A stretch of DNA of 13,940 bases from Myxococcaceae bacterium (GTDB lineage: Bacteria; Myxococcota; Myxococcia; Myxococcales; Myxococcaceae). The position numbers were made by a program, and so were the translations under genes. This document shows positions 12,905 to 13,940 of this stretch, piece after piece. Under the pieces are notes generated by a model. That model did not search any database. It had not been told where the DNA came from and was given only the letters and a program-made list of their open reading frames with translations. Position 1 is the stretch's first letter; every line of letters begins with the position of its first letter. The stretch lies in the NCBI GenBank assembly GCA_018262385.1, contig JAGSPQ010000053.1:1-13940 (forward strand), in the 5' to 3' direction.

Positions 12905-13940
12905 CTAGAACCGCCCCGCGACGCTGACCCCGGTGCCGCTGGCGACCACCACCGGCGCCTCGGAACCGCCAGCAACGAAGAGCACCACCCCCACCCCGAG
13001 CAGGCCGCCAGCGGTGGCCAGCAGGGTGTTGGCGATCACCGCCGAGTCCCGGGCGCGGCGATCGGCCGCCTCGGCCTGCCGCTGGGTGAGGCTGGTCAGC
13101 GCCCCGGTCGAGTCGCGGGTCGCGTTGGTGATCAGCCCGCGCGCCGAGCTGGAGGCGAAGCCGAAGTAGGCGCCGACTCCGGCGGCGACCACCGCCGCGC
13201 CGCCCAGGCCGATGCCCAGCGGCCGCACCCAGCCGGGAGTCTGCGCGGCGACCGGCACTTGCGCGGCCTGGATCGCGACCGGCGGGAGCGACGGGGGCGG
13301 CTCGGGCGGCGGAACCAGCGCGCTGTCGATCAGCGGCTGCTCCGGGGTGCCGAGGGTGATCAGCACCGCGTCCTTCTCGCCCAGCGCCTCGGCCCACCAG
13401 CGCACCTCGGTGGCCACGGCGGGCACCTGCGCCTTGCCCGCGGCGTCGAGGGTCAGGGTGGTCACCTTCTGCTGATCTGCCACCTGGGTGTGCAGGCGAA
13501 TCTGCCGCACCAGCTTGAGCGCGTCGCGAGAGATGACCACCCCCACCGAAGCGACCTGGCCTCCCTCGAGCTTCAGCGGCTGGCGCCCGAGCGCGAGCGC
13601 ACCGGCGCGCTCGACGATCTCCTTCGCTTCGTAGAACGGGGTGCGGACCCGGGGCGGATGATCTCCGGACAGCTTTCGTCCCGGGTCGAGGGTAAGCAGG
13701 GTGACGAACGAGGTCCGCGCCTTCGGGCCTTTGTTGAGGTTGCCCCAGACGATCCCCTGCAGCTCGAGAATCGCCAGCGTCGTCTCCCGATCGTTGCCGG
13801 GCACCGCGAGGGCGAGGTCGAGGGTGCGCAGCGCCGCCGCGTACTCGAAGTCGTCGGCCTGGGCCCGCGCCTCGTCGAGCTTCGGGTTGGTGGAAGGGGT
13901 GGCCGAGGCAGCTTGCAGCCAGAGCGCAGTGAAGGCGGCG
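12905..13940 (-). CDS. Exported TPR protein with two C-terminal hydrophobic helices, N-terminus cut by window edge
   Basis: The frame is open from the right edge to TAG at 12907-12905, giving about 344 visible residues. The first visible residues (AAFTALWLQAASA) look like the end of a signal peptide, so the true start probably lies only a few codons outside the window; an internal GTG at 13804 would remove that leader and is not preferred. TPR-like helices follow (EARAQADDFEYAAALRTLDL and ETTLAILELQGIVWGNLNKG, then LLTLDPGRKL). Next is a beta-rich region of about 100 residues, then a Pro-rich stretch (PPPEPPPSLPP). Two hydrophobic helices (GIGLGGAAVVAAGVGAYFGF and LLATAGGLLGVGVVLFVAGG) flank a hydrophilic segment. 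Similar TPR lipoprotein-like and membrane-anchored proteins are frequent in myxobacterial genomes, where they are mostly uncharacterised. It lies 76 bases upstream of the electron-transfer operon on the same strand and could share its promoter. Function is unknown. Confidence 0.75.
   Translation of the reverse strand, partial: AAFTALWLQAASATPSTNPKLDEARAQADDFEYAAALRTLDLALAVPGNDRETTLAILELQGIVWGNLNKGPKARTSFVTLLTLDPGRKLSGDHPPRVRTPFYEAKEIVERAGALALGRQPLKLEGGQVASVGVVISRDALKLVRQIRLHTQVADQQKVTTLTLDAAGKAQVPAVATEVRWWAEALGEKDAVLITLGTPEQPLIDSALVPPPEPPPSLPPVAIQAAQVPVAAQTPGWVRPLGIGLGGAAVVAAGVGAYFGFASSSARGLITNATRDSTGALTSLTQRQAEAADRRARDSAVIANTLLATAGGLLGVGVVLFVAGGSEAPVVVASGTGVSVAGRF

Noticed and set aside
12905..13804. 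GTG at 13804 as start of the TPR protein
   Set aside because: The frame stays open to the window edge and the upstream residues supply a TPR helix and a signal-peptide-like stretch, so this GTG is internal.

Overview
The window is very GC-rich, densely coded DNA with no RNA gene, insertion sequence, CRISPR array or phage gene that I can see. Three gene types together suggest a Myxococcota or other deltaproteobacterial-type bacterium: giant CxxCH multihaem cytochromes, a eukaryote-like Ser/Thr kinase with a DWG motif and a multi-pass membrane tail, and a TPR protein with membrane-anchoring C-terminal helices. The lineage is an inference from gene content, not a measured placement.

Layout, left to right. 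Positions 1-779 (minus) hold the N-terminal part of an exported M29-family aminopeptidase, cut by the window edge. Positions 841-4545 (minus) encode a 1234-residue lipoprotein with 29 CxxCH haem sites. A 143-bp divergent promoter region containing a perfect 8-bp inverted repeat separates it from a plus-strand Ser/Thr kinase (4689-6527). The kinase converges, with a 6-bp gap, on a tightly packed minus-strand operon read from 12828 down to 6534. In order of transcription the operon encodes: (i) a cytoplasmic ferredoxin/FAD-NAD(P)/membrane cytochrome-b fusion protein (12828-10761), interrupted by a frameshift; (ii) an 18-haem periplasmic cytochrome (10764-9148); (iii) a decahaem cytochrome (9151-8225); (iv) a predicted outer-membrane beta-barrel (8228-6534). 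Each junction overlaps by 4 bases (TTGA or ATGA). At the right edge (12905-13940, minus) lies the 3' part of a gene for a secreted or membrane-anchored TPR protein.

Read together, the operon looks like a complete trans-envelope electron conduit. NAD(P)H is oxidised at the cytoplasmic flavin/Fe-S module. Electrons cross the inner membrane through haem b, traverse the periplasm on the 18-haem protein, and cross the outer membrane through a decahaem-in-barrel unit similar in plan to MtrA-MtrB. The adjacent 29-haem lipoprotein is a candidate surface terminal reductase or haem-chain component. This is inferred from architecture; direction of flow and terminal acceptor cannot be read from the sequence.

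The most notable oddity is at about 11085-11100. There the membrane cytochrome-b part of the inner-membrane protein breaks in mid-helix and resumes in another frame, which suggests a small frame-changing deletion (or an assembly error). As a side effect the first gene is left in frame with the second, so automated annotation could report a false 1226-residue fusion.
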